Below, one piece after another: positions 24,861 through 37,014 of a stretch of DNA of 64,000 nucleotides. Under the pieces are notes generated by a model. It made no database searches, was not told where the DNA came from, and saw only the letters and a list, made by a program, of their open reading frames with translations. Origin of the DNA: Agriotes lineatus. Lineage: Eukaryota; Arthropoda; Insecta; Coleoptera; Elateridae. Positions within the stretch are counted from its first letter, which is position 1. Every line of letters starts with the position of its first letter. A program made the translations under genes and the position numbers. Location of the stretch: positions 1 to 64,000 of the forward strand of contig CALNHX010002985.1 in NCBI GenBank assembly GCA_940337035.1. Direction: 5' to 3'.

Positions 24861-26940
24861 AAACCGCACCGCATCGCATCGCTTCGCATCGCATCGCATT
24901 GCATCGCATCACATCGCATCGCATCGCTTCGCATCGCATCGCATCGCATCGCATCGCATCGCATCACATCGCACCGCACCGCATCGCATCGCATCGCATC
25001 GCATCGCATTGCATCGCATCACATCGCATCGCATCGCATCGCATCGCATCGCATCGCATCGCATCGCATCGCATCGTATCGTATCGCAGCGCATCGCATC
25101 GCACCGCATCGCATCGCATCGTATCGCAGCGCATCGCATCGCATCGCATCGCATCGCAACGCATCTCATCGGATCGCATCGCTTCGCATCGCATCGCATC
25201 GCATCGCATCGCATCGCATCGCATCGCATCGCATCGCATCGCATCGCAACGCATCTTATCGGATCGCATCGCTTCTCATCGCATCGCATCGCCTCGCATC
25301 GCCTCGCATCTCATCGCGTCGCATCGCATCGCATCGCATCGCATCGCATCGCATCGCATCGAATCGCATCGCATCACATCGCACCGCATCGCATCGCATC
25401 GAATCGCATCGCATCACATCGCACCGCACCGCATCGCATCGCATCGCATCGCATCACATCGCACCGCACCGCATCGCATCACATCGCATCGCATCGCTTC
25501 GCATCGCACCGCATCGCATCGCATCGCATCGCATCGCATCGCATCGCATCGTATCGTATCGCAGCGCATCGCATCGCACCGCATCGCATCGCATCGTATC
25601 GCAGCGCATCGCATCGCATCGCATCGCATCGCAACGCATCTCATCGGATCGCATCGCTTCGCATCGCATCGCATCGCATCGCATCGCATCGCATCGCATC
25701 GCATCGCACCGCATCGCATCGTATCGCAGCGCATCGCACCGCACCGCATCGCATCGCATCGCATCGCATCGCATTGCATCGCATCACATCGCATCGCATC
25801 GCATCGCATCGCATCGCATCGCATCGCATCGCATCGCATCGCATCGTATCGTATCGCAGCGCATCGCATCGCACCGCATCGCATCGCATCGTATCGCAGC
25901 GCATCGCATCGCATCGCATCGCATCGCAACGCATCTCATCGGATCGCATCGCTTCGCATCGCATCGCATCGCATCGCATCGCATCGCATCGCATCGCATC
26001 GCACCGCATCGCATCGTATCGCAGCGCATCGCATCGCACCGCATCGCATCGCATCGTATCGCAGCGCATCGCATCGCATCGCATCGCATCGCATCGCAAC
26101 GCATCGCTTCGCATCGCATCGCACCGCATCGCATCGCATCGCATCGCAACGCATCGCTTCGCATCGCCTCGCATCGCATCGCATCGCAGCGCATCGCATC
26201 GCATCGCATCGCATCGCAACGCATCGCTTCGCATCGTATCGCACCGCATCGCATCGCATCGTATCGCAGCGCATCGCATCGCATCGCATCGCATCGCATC
26301 GCATCGCATCGCATCGCATCGCAACGCATCGCATCGCATCGCAACGCATCGCTTCGCATCGTATCGCACCGCATCGCATCGCATCGTATCGCATCGCATC
26401 GCATCGCATCTCATCGCATCGCATCGCATCGCATCGCATCGCATCGCACCGCATCGCATCGCATCGCTTCGCATCGCATCGCATCGCATCGCATCGCATC
26501 GCATCGCATCGCATCGCACCGCATCGCATCGTATCGCAGCGCATCGCATCGCACCGCATCGCATCGCATCGTATCGCAGCGCATCGCATCGCATCGCATC
26601 GCATCGCATCGCAACGCATCGCTTCGCATCGCATCGCACCGCATCGCAACGCATCGCTTCGCATCGCATCGCACCGCATCGTATCGCACCGCATCGCATC
26701 GCATCGTATCGCATCGCATCGCATCGCATCGCATCGCAACGCATCGCTTCGCATCGTATCGCACCGCATCGCATCGCATCGTATCGCAGCGCATCGCATC
26801 GCATCGCATCGCATCGCATCGCATCGCATCGCATCGCATCGCAACGCATCGCATCGCATCGCAACGCATCGCTTCGCATCGTATCGCACCGCATCGCATC
26901 GCATCGTATCGCATCGCATCGCATCGCATCTCATCGCATC
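24861..26940. repeat. D/A satellite domain
   Basis: Paired-cgtat modules and cacat-cgcac pairs give way to cgcaa-cgctt-rich sequence. The cgctt-ctcat junction lies at 25275. At about 25315 a six-unit (30-bp) stretch carrying agcat, cgaat and tgcat is missing compared with 29800, and the same loss is seen at 44425 and 47315. A private cttat replaces ctcat at 25255. About 24.9-26.4 kb matches 29.4-30.9 kb at 4,495-4,525 bp and 44.0-45.5 kb at 19,110 bp. Confidence 0.8.
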
Positions 26941-27695
26941 GCATCGCCTCGCATCTCATCGCATAGCATCGCATCGAATCGCATTGCATCGCGTCGCATC
27001 GCATCGCATCGCATCGCATCGAATCGCATCGCATCGCATCGCCTCGCATCTCATCGCATCGCATCGCATCGCATCGCATCGCATCGCATCTCATCGCATC
27101 GCATCGCATCGCTTCGCCTCGCATCGCCTCGCATCGTATTGCATCGCATCGCATCGCATCGCATCGCATCTCCTCGCATCGCCTCGCATCTCATCGCATA
27201 GCATCGCATCGAATCGCATTGCATCGCGTCGCATCGCATCGCATCGCATCTCCTCGCATCGCCTCGCATCTCATCGCATAGCATCGCATCGAATCGCATT
27301 GCATCGCGTCGCATCGCATCGCATCGCATCGCATCGCATCGCATCGCATCTCCTCGCATCGCCTTGCATCTCATCGCATAGCATCGCATCGAATCGCATT
27401 GCATCGCGTCGCATCGCATCGAATCGCATTGCATCGCGTCGCATCGCATCGCATCGCATCGCATCGCATCGCCTCGCATCTCATCGCATAGCATCGCATC
27501 GAATCGCATTGCATCGCGTCGCATCGCATCGCATCGCATCGCATCGCATCGCATCGCATCGAATCGCATCGCATCACATCGCACCGCATCGCATCGCATC
27601 GAATCGCATCGCATCACATCGCACCGCACCGCATCGCATCACATCGCATCGCATCGCTTCGCATCGCATCGCATCGCATCGCATCGCATCACATC
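26941..27695. repeat. C-type satellite block
   Basis: This is a C block of the HOR-associated sub-lineage (cgaat, not cgaaa), with the 189-bp landmark at 27271-27459, ending in caaac at 27695. No B block precedes it, so it joins D/A sequence directly at about 26.94 kb. Confidence 0.82.
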
Positions 27696-29130
27696 AAACC
27701 GCACCGCATCGCATCGCTTCGCATCGCATCGCATTGCATCGCATCACATCGCATCGCATCGCTTCGCATCGCATCGCATCGCATCGCATCGCATCGCATC
27801 ACATCGCACCGCACCGCATCGCATCGCATCGCATCGCATCGCATTGCATCGCATCACATCGCATCGCATCGCATCGCATCGCATCGCATCGCATCGCATC
27901 GCATCGCATCGTATCGTATCGCAGCGCATCGCATCGCACCGCATCGCATCGCATCGTATCGCAGCGCATCGCATCGCATCGCATCGCATCGCAACGCATC
28001 TCATCGGATCGCATCGCTTCGCATCGCATCGCATCGCATCGCATCGCATCGCATCGCATCGCATCGCAACGCATCTCATCGGATCGCATCGCTTCTCATC
28101 GCATCGCATCGCCTCGCATCGCCTCGCATCTCATCGCATAGCATCGCATCGAATCGCATTGCATCGCGTCGCATCGCATCGCATCGCATCGCATCGCATC
28201 GCATCGCATCGAATCGCATCGCATCACATCGCACCGCATCGCATCGCATCGAATCGCATCGCATCACATCGCACCGCACCGCATCGCATCGCATCGCATC
28301 GCATCACATCGCACCGCACCGCATCGCATCACATCGCATCGCATCGCTTCGCATCGCACCGCATCGCATCGCATCGCATCGCATCGCATCGCATCGCATC
28401 GTATCGTATCGCAGCGCATCGCATCGCACCGCATCGCATCGCATCGTATCGCAGCGCATCGCATCGCATCGCATCACATCGCAACGCATCTCATCGGATC
28501 GCATCGCTTCGCATCGCATCGCATCGCATCGCATCGCATCGCATCGCATCGCATCGCACCGCATCGCATCGTATCGCAGCGCATCGCACCGCACCGCATC
28601 GCATCGCATCGCATCGCATCGCATTGCATCGCATCACATCGCATCGCATCGCATCGCATCGCATCGCATCGCATCGCATCGCATCGCATCGCAACGCATC
28701 GCTTCGCATCGCCTCGCATCGCATCGCATCGCAGCGCATCGCATCGCATCGCATCGCATCGCAACGCATCGCTTCGCATCGTATCGCACCGCATCGCATC
28801 GCATCGTATCGCAGCGCATCGCATCGCATCGCATCGCATCGCATCGCATCGCATCGCATCGCATCGCAACGCATCGCATCGCATCGCAACGCATCGCTTC
28901 GCATCGTATCGCACCGCATCGCATCGCATCGTATCGCATCGCATCGCATCGCATCTCATCGCATCGCATCGCATCGCATCGCATCGCATCGCAACGCATC
29001 GCTTCGCATCGTATCGCACCGCATCGATTCGCATCGTATCGCACCGCATCGCATCGCATCGTATCGCATCGCATCGCATCGCATCGCATCTCATCGCATC
29101 GCATCGCATCGCATCGCATCGCATCGCATC
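27696..29130. repeat. D/A satellite domain
   Basis: It repeats the D/A pattern with the cgctt-ctcat junction at 28095. About 28.3-29.1 kb matches 23.2-24.1 kb (offset 5,100 bp at the left) and 42.5-43.3 kb (offset 14,165 bp back). At about 29030 it has cgatt followed by consensus rather than the cgatt-tgcat of those two copies. Confidence 0.78.
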
Positions 29131-29355
29131 GCATCGCCTCGCATCGCCTCGCATCTCATCGCATAGCATCGCATCGAATCGCATTGCATCGCGTCGCATC
29201 GCATCGCATCGCATCGCATCGAATCGCATCGCATCGCATCGCCTCGCATCTCATCGCATCGCATCGCATCGCATCGCATCGCATCGCATCGCATCTCATC
29301 GCATCGCATCGCATCGCTTCGCCTCGCATCGCATCGCATCGCATCGCATCACATC
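29131..29355. repeat. Truncated C-type block
   Basis: Only the first 220 bp or so of a C block is present (agcat, cgaat, tgcat, cgcgt near 29165-29190). It is joined at about 29330 directly to the cacat-caaac end of a block (caaac at 29355). The usual interior, including the 189-bp landmark, is deleted. Confidence 0.78.
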
Positions 29356-31599
29356 AAACCGCACCGCATCGCATCGCTTCGCATCGCATCGCATTGCATC
29401 GCATCACATCGCATCGCATCGCTTCGCATCGCATCGCATCGCATCGCATCGCATCGCATCACATCGCACCGCACCGCATCGCATCGCATCGCATCGCATC
29501 GCATTGCATCGCATCACATCGCATCGCATCGCATCGCATCGCATCGCATCGCATCGCATCGCATCGCATCGTATCGTATCGCAGCGCATCGCATCGCACC
29601 GCATCGCATCGCATCGTATCGCAGCGCATCGCATCGCATCGCATCGCATCGCAACGCATCTCATCGGATCGCATCGCTTCGCATCGCATCGCATCGCATC
29701 GCATCGCATCGCATCGCATCGCATCGCATCGCATCGCATCGCAACGCATCTCATCGGATCGCATCGCTTCTCATCGCATCGCATCGCCTCGCATCGCCTC
29801 GCATCTCATCGCATAGCATCGCATCGAATCGCATTGCATCGCGTCGCATCGCATCGCATCGCATCGCATCGCATCGCATCGCATCGAATCGCATCGCATC
29901 ACATCGCACCGCATCGCATCGCATCGAATCGCATCGCATCACATCGCACCGCACCGCATCGCATCGCATCGCATCGCATCACATCGCACCGCACCGCATC
30001 GCATCACATCGCATCGCATCGCTTCGCATCGCACCGCATCGCATCGCATCGCATCGCATCGCATCGCATCGCATCGTATCGTATCGCAGCGCATCGCATC
30101 GCACCGCATCGCATCGCATCGTATCGCAGCGCATCGCATCGCATCGCATCGCATCGCAACGCATCTCATCGGATCGCATCGCTTCGCATCGCATCGCATC
30201 GCATCGCATCGCATCGCATCGCATCGCATCGCACCGCATCGCATCGTATCGCAGCGCATCGCACCGCACCGCATCGCATCGCATCGCATCGCATCGCATT
30301 GCATCGCATCACATCGCATCGCATCGCATCGCATCGCATCGCATCGCATCGCATCGCATCGCATCGCATCGTATCGTATCGCAGCGCATCGCATCGCACC
30401 GCATCGCATCGCATCGTATCGCAGCGCATCGCATCGCATCGCATCGCATCGCAACGCATCTCATCGGATCGCATCGCTTCGCATCGCATCGCATCGCATC
30501 GCATCGCATCGCATCGCATCGCATCGCACCGCATCGCATCGTATCGCAGCGCATCGCATCGCACCGCATCGCATCGCATCGTATCGCAGCGCATCGCATC
30601 GCATCGCATCGCATCGCATCGCAACGCATCGCTTCGCATCGCATCGCACCGCATCGCATCGCATCGCATCGCAACGCATCGCTTCGCATCGCCTCGCATC
30701 GCATCGCATCGCAGCGCATCGCATCGCATCGCATCGCATCGCAACGCATCGCTTCGCATCGTATCGCACCGCATCGCATCGCATCGTATCGCAGCGCATC
30801 GCATCGCATCGCATCGCATCGCATCGCATCGCATCGCATCGCATCGCAACGCATCGCATCGCATCGCAACGCATCGCTTCGCATCGTATCGCACCGCATC
30901 GCATCGCATCGTATCGCATCGCATCGCATCGCATCTCATCGCATCGCATCGCATCGCATCGCATCGCATCGCAACGCATCGCTTTGCATCGTATCGCACC
31001 GCATCGATTCGCATCGTATCGCACCGCATCGCATCGCATCGCATCGCATCGCATCGCATCGCATCGCAACGCATCGCATCGCATCGCAACGCATCGCTTC
31101 GCATCGTATCGCACCGCATCGCATCGCATCGTATCGCATCGCATCGCATCGCATCTCATCGCATCGCATCGCATCGCATCGCATCGCATCGCAACGCATC
31201 GCTTCGCATCGTATCGCACCGCATCGATTCGCATCGTATCGCACCGCATCGCATCGCATCGTATCGCATCGCATCGCATCGTATCGCATCGCATCGCATC
31301 GCATCGTATCGTATCGCAGCGCATCGCATCGCACCGCATCGCATCGCATCGCATCGCAGCGCATCGCATCGCATCGCATCGCATCGCAACGCATCTCATC
31401 GGATCGCATCGCTTCGCATCGCATCGCATCGCATCGCATCGCATCGCATCGCATCGCATCGCACCGCATCGCATCGTATCGCAGCGCATCGCACCGCACC
31501 GCATCGCATCGCATCGCATCGCATCGCATTGCATCGCATCACATCGCATCGCATCGCATCGCATCGTATCGCATCGCATCGCATCGCATCGCATCGCCT
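29356..31599. repeat. D/A satellite domain ending in an A block
   Basis: The cgctt-ctcat junction is at 29770, followed by agcat-cgaat-tgcat-cgcgt that the partner at 25.3 kb has lost. From about 30.94 kb it becomes the standard A block seen before aaaat markers (matching 19.67-20.33 and 38.94-39.6 kb). A private tgcat at 30985 after cgctt is a C-to-T change in the CpG of the unit. Confidence 0.8.
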
Positions 31600-34174
31600 A
31601 AAATTGCCTCGCATCGCCTCGCATCGCATCGCATCGCATCGCATCGCCTCGCATCGCATCGCATCGCATCGCATCGCATCGCATCGCTTCGCCTCGCATC
31701 GCATCGCATCGCCTTGCATCGCATCGCATCTCATCGCATCGCCTCGCATCGCCTCGCATCGCATCGCATCGCATTGCATCGCGTCGCATCGCATCGCATC
31801 GTATCGCATCGCATCTCATCTCAACGCATCGCATCGCCTCGCATCGCCTCGCATCGCATCAGATCGCATCGCATCGCATCGCCTCGCATCGCCTCGCATC
31901 GCCTCGCATCGCATCGCATCGCATCGTATCGCATCGCATCGCATCTCATCGCATCGCATCGCCTCGCATAGCCTCGCATTGCCTCGTATCGCCTCGCATT
32001 GCATCGCATCGCATCGCATCGCCTCGCAACCCCTCGCATCGCATCGCATCGCATCGTATCGCATCGCATCTCATCTCAACGCATCGCATCGCCTCGCATC
32101 GCCTCGCATCGCATCAGATCGCATCGCATCGCATCGCCTCGCATCGCCTCGCATCGCCTCGCATCGCATCGCATCGCATCATATCGCATCGCATCGCGTC
32201 GCATCGCATCGCATCGCCTCGCATCGCCTCGCATCTCATCGCATAGCATCGCATCGCATCGCATTGCATCGCGTCGCATCGCATCGCATCGCATCGCATC
32301 GCATCGCATCGCATCGCATCGCATCGAATCGCATCGCATCGCATCGCCTCGTATCGCATCGCATCGCATCGCCTTGCATCTCATCGCATCGCATCGCATC
32401 GCATCGAATCGCATCGCCTCGCATCTCATCGCATCGCATCGCATCGCATCGCATCGCATCGCATCTCATCGCATCGCATCGCATCGCTTCGCCTCGCATC
32501 GCCTCGCATCGTATTGCATCGCATCGCATCGCATCGCATCGCATCGCCTCGCATCGCCTCGCATCTCATCGCATAGCATCGCATCGAATCGCATTGCATC
32601 GCGTCGCATCGCATCGCATCGCATCGCATCGAATCGCATCGCATCGCATCGCCTCGCATCTCATCGCATCGCATCGCATCGCATCGCATCGCATCGCATC
32701 GCATCTCATCGCATCGCATCGCATCGCTTCGCCTCGCATCGCCTCGCATCGTATTGCATCGCATCGCATCGCATCGCATCGCATCTCCTCGCATCGCCTC
32801 GCATCTCATCGCATAGCATCGCATCGAATCGCATTGCATCGCGTCGCATCGCATCGCATCGCATCTCCTCGCATCGCCTCGCATCTCATCGCATAGCATC
32901 GCATCGAATCGCATTGCATCGCGTCGCATCGCATCGCATCGCATCGCATCGCATCGCATCGCATCTCCTCGCATCGCCTTGCATCTCATCGCATAGCATC
33001 GCATCGAATCGCATTGCATCGCGTCGCATCGCATCGAATCGCATTGCATCGCGTCGCATCGCATCGCATCGCATCGCATCGCATCGCCTCGCATCTCATC
33101 GCATAGCATCGCATCGAATCGCATTGCATCGCGTCGCATCGCATCGCATCGCATCGCATCGCATCGCATCGCATCGAATCGCATCGCATCACATCGCACC
33201 GCATCGCATCGCATCGAATCGCATCGCATCACATCGCACCGCACCGCATCGCATCACATCGCATAGCATCGCTTCGCATCGCATCGCATCGCATCGCATC
33301 GCATCACATCAAACCGCACCGCATCGCATCGCTTCGCATCGCATCGCATTGCATCGCATCACATCGCATCGCATCGCTTCGCATCGCATCGCACCGCATC
33401 GCATCGCTTCGCTTCGCATCGCATCGCTTCGCATCGCATCGCATTGCATCGCATCACATCGCATCGCATCGCTTCGCATCGCATCGTATCGCATCGCATC
33501 GCATCGCATCTCATCGCATCGCATCGCATCGCATCGCATCGCATCGCAACGCATCGCTTCGCATCGTATCGCACCGCATCGATTCGCATCGTATCGCACC
33601 GCATCGCATCGCATCGCATCGCATCGCATCGCATCGCATCGCAACGCATCGCATCGCATCGCAACGCATCGCTTCGCATCGTATCGCACCGCATCGCATC
33701 GCATCGTATCGCATCGCATCGCATCGCATCTCATCGCATCGCATCGCATCGCATCGCATCGCATCGCAACGCATCGCTTCGCATCGTATCGCACCGCATC
33801 GATTCGCATCGTATCGCACCGCATCGCATCGCATCGTATCGCATCGCATCGCATCGTATCGCATCGCATCGCATCGCATCGTATCGTATCGCAGCGCATC
33901 GCATCGCACCGCATCGCATCGCATCGTATCGCAGCGCATCGCATCGCATCGCATCGCATCGCAACGCATCTCATCGGATCGCATCGCTTCGCATCGCATC
34001 GCATCGCATCGCATCGCATCGCATCGCATCGCATCGCACCGCATCGCATCGTATCGCAGCGCATCGCACCGCACCGCATCGCATCGCATCGCATCGCATC
34101 GCATTGCATCGCATCACATCGCATCGCATCGCATCGCATCGTATCGCATCGCATCGCATCGCATCGCATCGCCT
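31600..34174. repeat. Complete HOR, 2,575 bp
   Basis: B, C and A blocks are present with caaac at 33310. Two separate losses of one pentamer each, at about 31.77 kb and 32.45 kb, explain the 10-bp difference from 2,585. The A block is the standard 865 bp, whereas its counterpart at 12385 has the 880-bp rearranged A end. Confidence 0.85.
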
Positions 34175-35254
34175 AAAATTGCCTCGCATCGCCTCGCATC
34201 GCATCGCATCGCATCGCATCGCCTCGCATCGCATCGCATCGCATCGCATCGCATCGCATCGCTTCGCCTCGCATCGCATCGCATCGCCTTGCATCGCATC
34301 GCATCTCATCGCATCGCCTCGCATCGCCTCGCATCGCATCGCATCGCATCGCATTGCATCGCGTCGCATCGCATCGCATCGTATCGCATCGCATCTCATC
34401 TCAACGCATCGCATCGCCTCGCATCGCCTCGCATCGCATCAGATCGCATCGCATCGCATCGCCTCGCATCGCCTCGCATCGCCTCGCATCGCATCGCATC
34501 GCATCGTATCGCATCGCATCGCATCTCATCGCATCGCATCGCCTCGCATAGCCTCGCATTGCCTCGTATCGCCTCGCATTGCATCGCATCGCATCGCATC
34601 GCCTCGCAACCCCTCGCATCGCATCGCAACGCATCGCTTCGCATCGTATCGCACCGCATCGATTCGCATCGTATCGCACCGCATCGCATCGCATCGCATC
34701 GCATCGCATCGCATCGCATCGCAACGCATCGCATCGCATCGCAACGCATCGCTTCGCATCGTATCGCACCGCATCGCATCGCATCGTATCGCATCGCATC
34801 GCATCGCATCTCATCGCATCGCATCGCATCGCATCGCATCGCATCGCAACGCATCGCTTCGCATCGTATCGCACCGCATCGATTCGCATCGTATCGCACC
34901 GCATCGCATCGCATCGTATCGCATCGCATCGCATCGTATCGCATCGCATCGCATCGCATCGTATCGTATCGCAGCGCATCGCATCGCACCGCATCGCATC
35001 GCATCGTATCGCAGCGCATCGCATCGCATCGCATCGCATCGCAACGCATCTCATCGGATCGCATCGCTTCGCATCGCATCGCATCGCATCGCATCGCATC
35101 GCATCGCATCGCATCGCACCGCATCGCATCGTATCGCAGCGCATCGCACCGCACCGCATCGCATCGCATCGCATCGCATCGCATTGCATCGCATCACATC
35201 GCATCGCATCGCATCGCATCGTATCGCATCGCATCGCATCGCATCGCATCGCCT
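34175..35254. repeat. Deletion derivative of HOR (1,080 bp)
   Basis: The first 445 bp of B, up to just after the rare cccct unit at about 34610, is joined directly to cgcaa-cgctt A-type sequence at about 34625. The rest of the B block and all of the C block, about 1.5 kb, is missing. This joint is not seen elsewhere in the window. Confidence 0.8.
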
Positions 35255-37014
35255 AAAATTGCCTCGCATCGCCTCGCATCGCATCGCATCGCATCGCATC
35301 GCCTCGCATCGCATCGCATCGCATCGCATCGCATCGCATCGCTTCGCCTCGCATCGCATCGCATCGCCTTGCATCGCATCGCATCTCATCGCATCGCCTC
35401 GCATCGCCTCGCATCGCATCGCATCGCATCGCATTGCATCGCGTCGCATCGCATCGCATCGTATCGCATCGCATCTCATCTCAACGCATCGCATCGCCTC
35501 GCATCGCCTCGCATCGCATCAGATCGCATCGCATCGCATCGCCTCGCATCGCCTCGCATCGCCTCGCATCGCATCGCATCGCATCGTATCGCATCGCATC
35601 GCATCTCATCGCATCGCATCGCCTCGCATAGCCTCGCATTGCCTCGTATCGCCTCGCATTGCATCGCATCGCATCGCATCGCCTCGCAACCCCTCGCATC
35701 GCATCGCATCGCATCGTATCGCATCGCATCTCATCTCAACGCATCGCATCGCCTCGCATCGCCTCGCATCGCATCAGATCGCATCGCATCGCATCGCCTC
35801 GCATCGCCTCGCATCGCCTCGCATCGCATCGCATCGCATCATATCGCATCGCATCGCGTCGCATCGCATCGCATCGCCTCGCATCGCCTCGCATCTCATC
35901 GCATAGCATCGCATCGCATCGCATTGCATCGCGTCGCATCGCATCGCATCGCATCGCATCGCATCGCATCGCATCGCATCGCATCGAATCGCATCGCATC
36001 GCATCGCCTCGTATCGCATCGCATCGCATCGCCTTGCATCTCATCGCATCGCATCGCATCGCATCGAATCGCATCGCCTCGCATCTCATCGCATCGCATC
36101 GCATCGCATCGCATCGCATCGCATCGCATCTCATCGCATCGCATCGCATCGCTTCGCCTCGCATCGCCTCGCATCGTATTGCATCGCATCGCATCGCATC
36201 GCATCGCATCGCCTCGCATCGCCTCGCATCTCATCGCATAGCATCGCATCGAATCGCATTGCATCGCGTCGCATCGCATCGCATCGCATCGCATCGAATC
36301 GCATCGCATCGCATCGCCTCGCATCTCATCGCATCGCTTCGCCTCGCATCGCCTCGCATCGTATTGCATCGCATCGCATCGCATCGCATCGCATCTCCTC
36401 GCATCGCCTCGCATCTCATCGCATAGCATCGCATCGAATCGCATTGCATCGCGTCGCATCGCATCGCATCGCATCTCCTCGCATCGCCTCGCATCTCATC
36501 GCAACGCATCGCTTCGCATCGTATCGCACCGCATCGCATCGCATCGTATCGCATCGCATCGCATCGCATCTCATCGCATCGCATCGCATCGCATCGCATC
36601 GCATCGCAACGCATCGCTTCGCATCGTATCGCACCGCATCGATTCGCATCGTATCGCACCGCATCGCATCGCATCGTATCGCATCGCATCGCATCGTATC
36701 GCATCGCATCGCATCGCATCGTATCGTATCGCAGCGCATCGCATCGCACCGCATCGCATCGCATCGTATCGCAGCGCATCGCATCGCATCGCATCGCATC
36801 GCAACGCATCTCATCGGATCGCATCGCTTCGCATCGCATCGCATCGCATCGCATCGCATCGCATCGCATCGCATCGCACCGCATCGCATCGTATCGCAGC
36901 GCATCGCACCGCACCGCATCGCATCGCATCGCATCGCATCGCATTGCATCGCATCACATCGCATCGCATCGCATCGCATCGTATCGCATCGCATCGCATC
37001 GCATCGCATCGCCT
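35255..37014. repeat. Deletion derivative of HOR (1,760 bp)
   Basis: It has the same C-to-A joint as 15975-17789, here at about 36500, and an additional loss of 55 bp (11 units) at about 36.33 kb where ctcat is followed almost at once by cgctt-cgcct. It is the partner of 15975-17789 within the 14-kb duplication. Confidence 0.8.

Larger units (their letters stand above)
12160..26440. repeat. 14-kb segmental duplication, left copy
   Basis: Marker order here matches 31370-45550: aaaat at 12385, 14975, 15975, 17790 and 20335 corresponds to 31600, 34175, 35255, 37015 and 39600, and caaac at 14095, 19470, 22055 and 24860 to 33310, 38735, 41320 and 43970. The offset moves through 19,215, 19,200, 19,280, 19,225, 19,265 and 19,110, always in fives. 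About 14.77-15.97 kb is arranged differently in the two copies. The ends were placed where matching stops, near 12.16 and 26.44 kb. Confidence 0.8.

Noticed and set aside
24239..28141. Long open reading frames on both strands (plus up to 1,300 codons, for example 24239-28141, 43349-47086 and 9844-13371; minus up to 661 codons at 57654-59639)
   Set aside because: All frames on a strand give the same five-residue cycle (HRIAS or MRCDA), frames overlap on both strands, start codons are repeat units, and there is no promoter, signal, domain or codon-position bias. They end only where a variant unit happens to make a stop.
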